From positions 1 to 6,681 of the forward strand of contig JAGLJE010000126.1 of the NCBI GenBank assembly GCA_023142645.1: 6,681 bases of DNA, written 5' to 3'. Under the pieces are notes generated by a model. It worked only from the letters and a program-made list of their open reading frames with translations, did not search any database and was not told where the DNA came from. Made by a program: the position numbers and the translations under genes. Shown here piece after piece: positions 6,298-6,681 of this stretch (the first letter of the stretch is position 1; the number at the start of each line of letters is the position of its first letter). This DNA comes from Candidatus Altimarinota bacterium. Its GTDB lineage: Bacteria; Patescibacteriota; Gracilibacteria; JAHISY01.

Positions 6298-6681
6298 TTA
6301 TTGATTTATTAAATTATTTTCAAATAAATACTCCGTTGGATTCCATGCATTAAAACAGTCTCCTGTTTTATCGGCTGTTGGAACCAGCCAAATCTTCGCT
6401 CCGCTTACACCTTCATAATCTCCACCAAATCCATAAGGGTAGTCGTTAATCACATAATCCATCTCTCCCACAATGCGGACATCACCATTCGAATCGGCTG
6501 TTCCTGTTCCTAATTTGATAGATCCACAACCCGGCCAGTCTTCTTTGTAGCTGAGAAGCAAATATTCTTCTCCTGCTACCAATCCTTGACCATCAAACAT
6601 GAAGTATTCATCATATTGAAGTGTTCCGCCTGCATCTCCAACAATACTCCAGTTAGTTGAATCTTTCTCAACTAAATCAAG
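6298..6681 (-). CDS. C-terminal part of a probably extracellular beta-rich protein of unknown function, 5'-truncated by window edge
   Basis: The minus-strand frame is open from the window edge to TAA at 6298-6300, giving 127 visible residues; the in-frame ATG at 6600 is internal. The sequence is rich in Gly, Asp, aromatic and short hydrophobic strands, as in a beta-sandwich domain. Notable segments are LQYDEYFMFDGQGL, EEYLLLSYKEDWPGCGS, SGAKIWLVPTAD and the ending NAWNPTEYLFENNL. I recall the pattern 'Y-LL-Y--DWPG ... GAKIWLVP ... W-P--YLFE--LI' from secreted proteins of methanogens and other archaea, but I know no function or name for it. Two Cys (visible residues 52 and 109) could form a disulfide. 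It is likely the first gene of a transcription unit with the metalloprotease 24 bp downstream, which suggests an exported partner, substrate or inhibitor; that is inference. Signal peptide and start lie outside the window. Confidence 0.75.
   Translation of the reverse strand, partial: LDLVEKDSTNWSIVGDAGGTLQYDEYFMFDGQGLVAGEEYLLLSYKEDWPGCGSIKLGTGTADSNGDVRIVGEMDYVINDYPYGFGGDYEGVSGAKIWLVPTADKTGDCFNAWNPTEYLFENNLINQ

Overview
The window looks like chromosomal DNA from an uncultivated bacterium, most likely of the Candidate Phyla Radiation (Patescibacteria). I lean towards a Peregrinibacteria-like lineage. This rests on gene content and style: a short NYN-domain protein, a surface protein with C-terminal SLH domains, starts without Shine-Dalgarno motifs, and short dispersed repeats of kinds I recall from CPR genomes. 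It is an inference, not proof. The standard genetic code fits: all five genes end in TAA or TAG, and no gene needs UGA read through.

Left part (1-2233, plus strand). The 3' end of an NYN/PIN-like nuclease gene is followed after 100 bp by a complete ilvD (dihydroxy-acid dehydratase, branched-chain amino acid synthesis). No other ilv or leu gene is visible. The ilvD gene has absorbed two short repeats without losing its frame: a 'TTCGACAAGCTC'-type dispersed repeat that codes for an extra Ser/Thr/Pro-rich loop, and five tandem TCCAAAN heptamers that code for the linker before its C-terminal motif.

Middle (2234-2675). A complete tRNA-His (anticodon GTG, G-1 and CCA both encoded) sits between copies of the same heptamer repeat. 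A good extended -10 promoter follows, with a small hairpin at its predicted transcript start.

Surface gene (2676-5126, plus strand). An 816-residue exported protein has a signal or anchor segment, an acidic low-complexity linker, about four diverged copies of an 80-90 residue helical module, a further coiled coil, and three C-terminal SLH domains. It probably attaches to the cell envelope. A strong stem-loop terminator follows.

Right part (5334-6681, minus strand, convergent). A two-gene unit encodes, in transcript order, the C-terminal part of a probably extracellular beta-rich protein (cut by the window edge) and, 24 bp later, a complete secreted matrixin-like zinc metalloprotease with an HExxHxxGxxD motif. 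A canonical intrinsic terminator ends it. Both proteins resemble families I recall from archaeal secretomes. The right half is therefore devoted to exported proteins and the left half to housekeeping functions.
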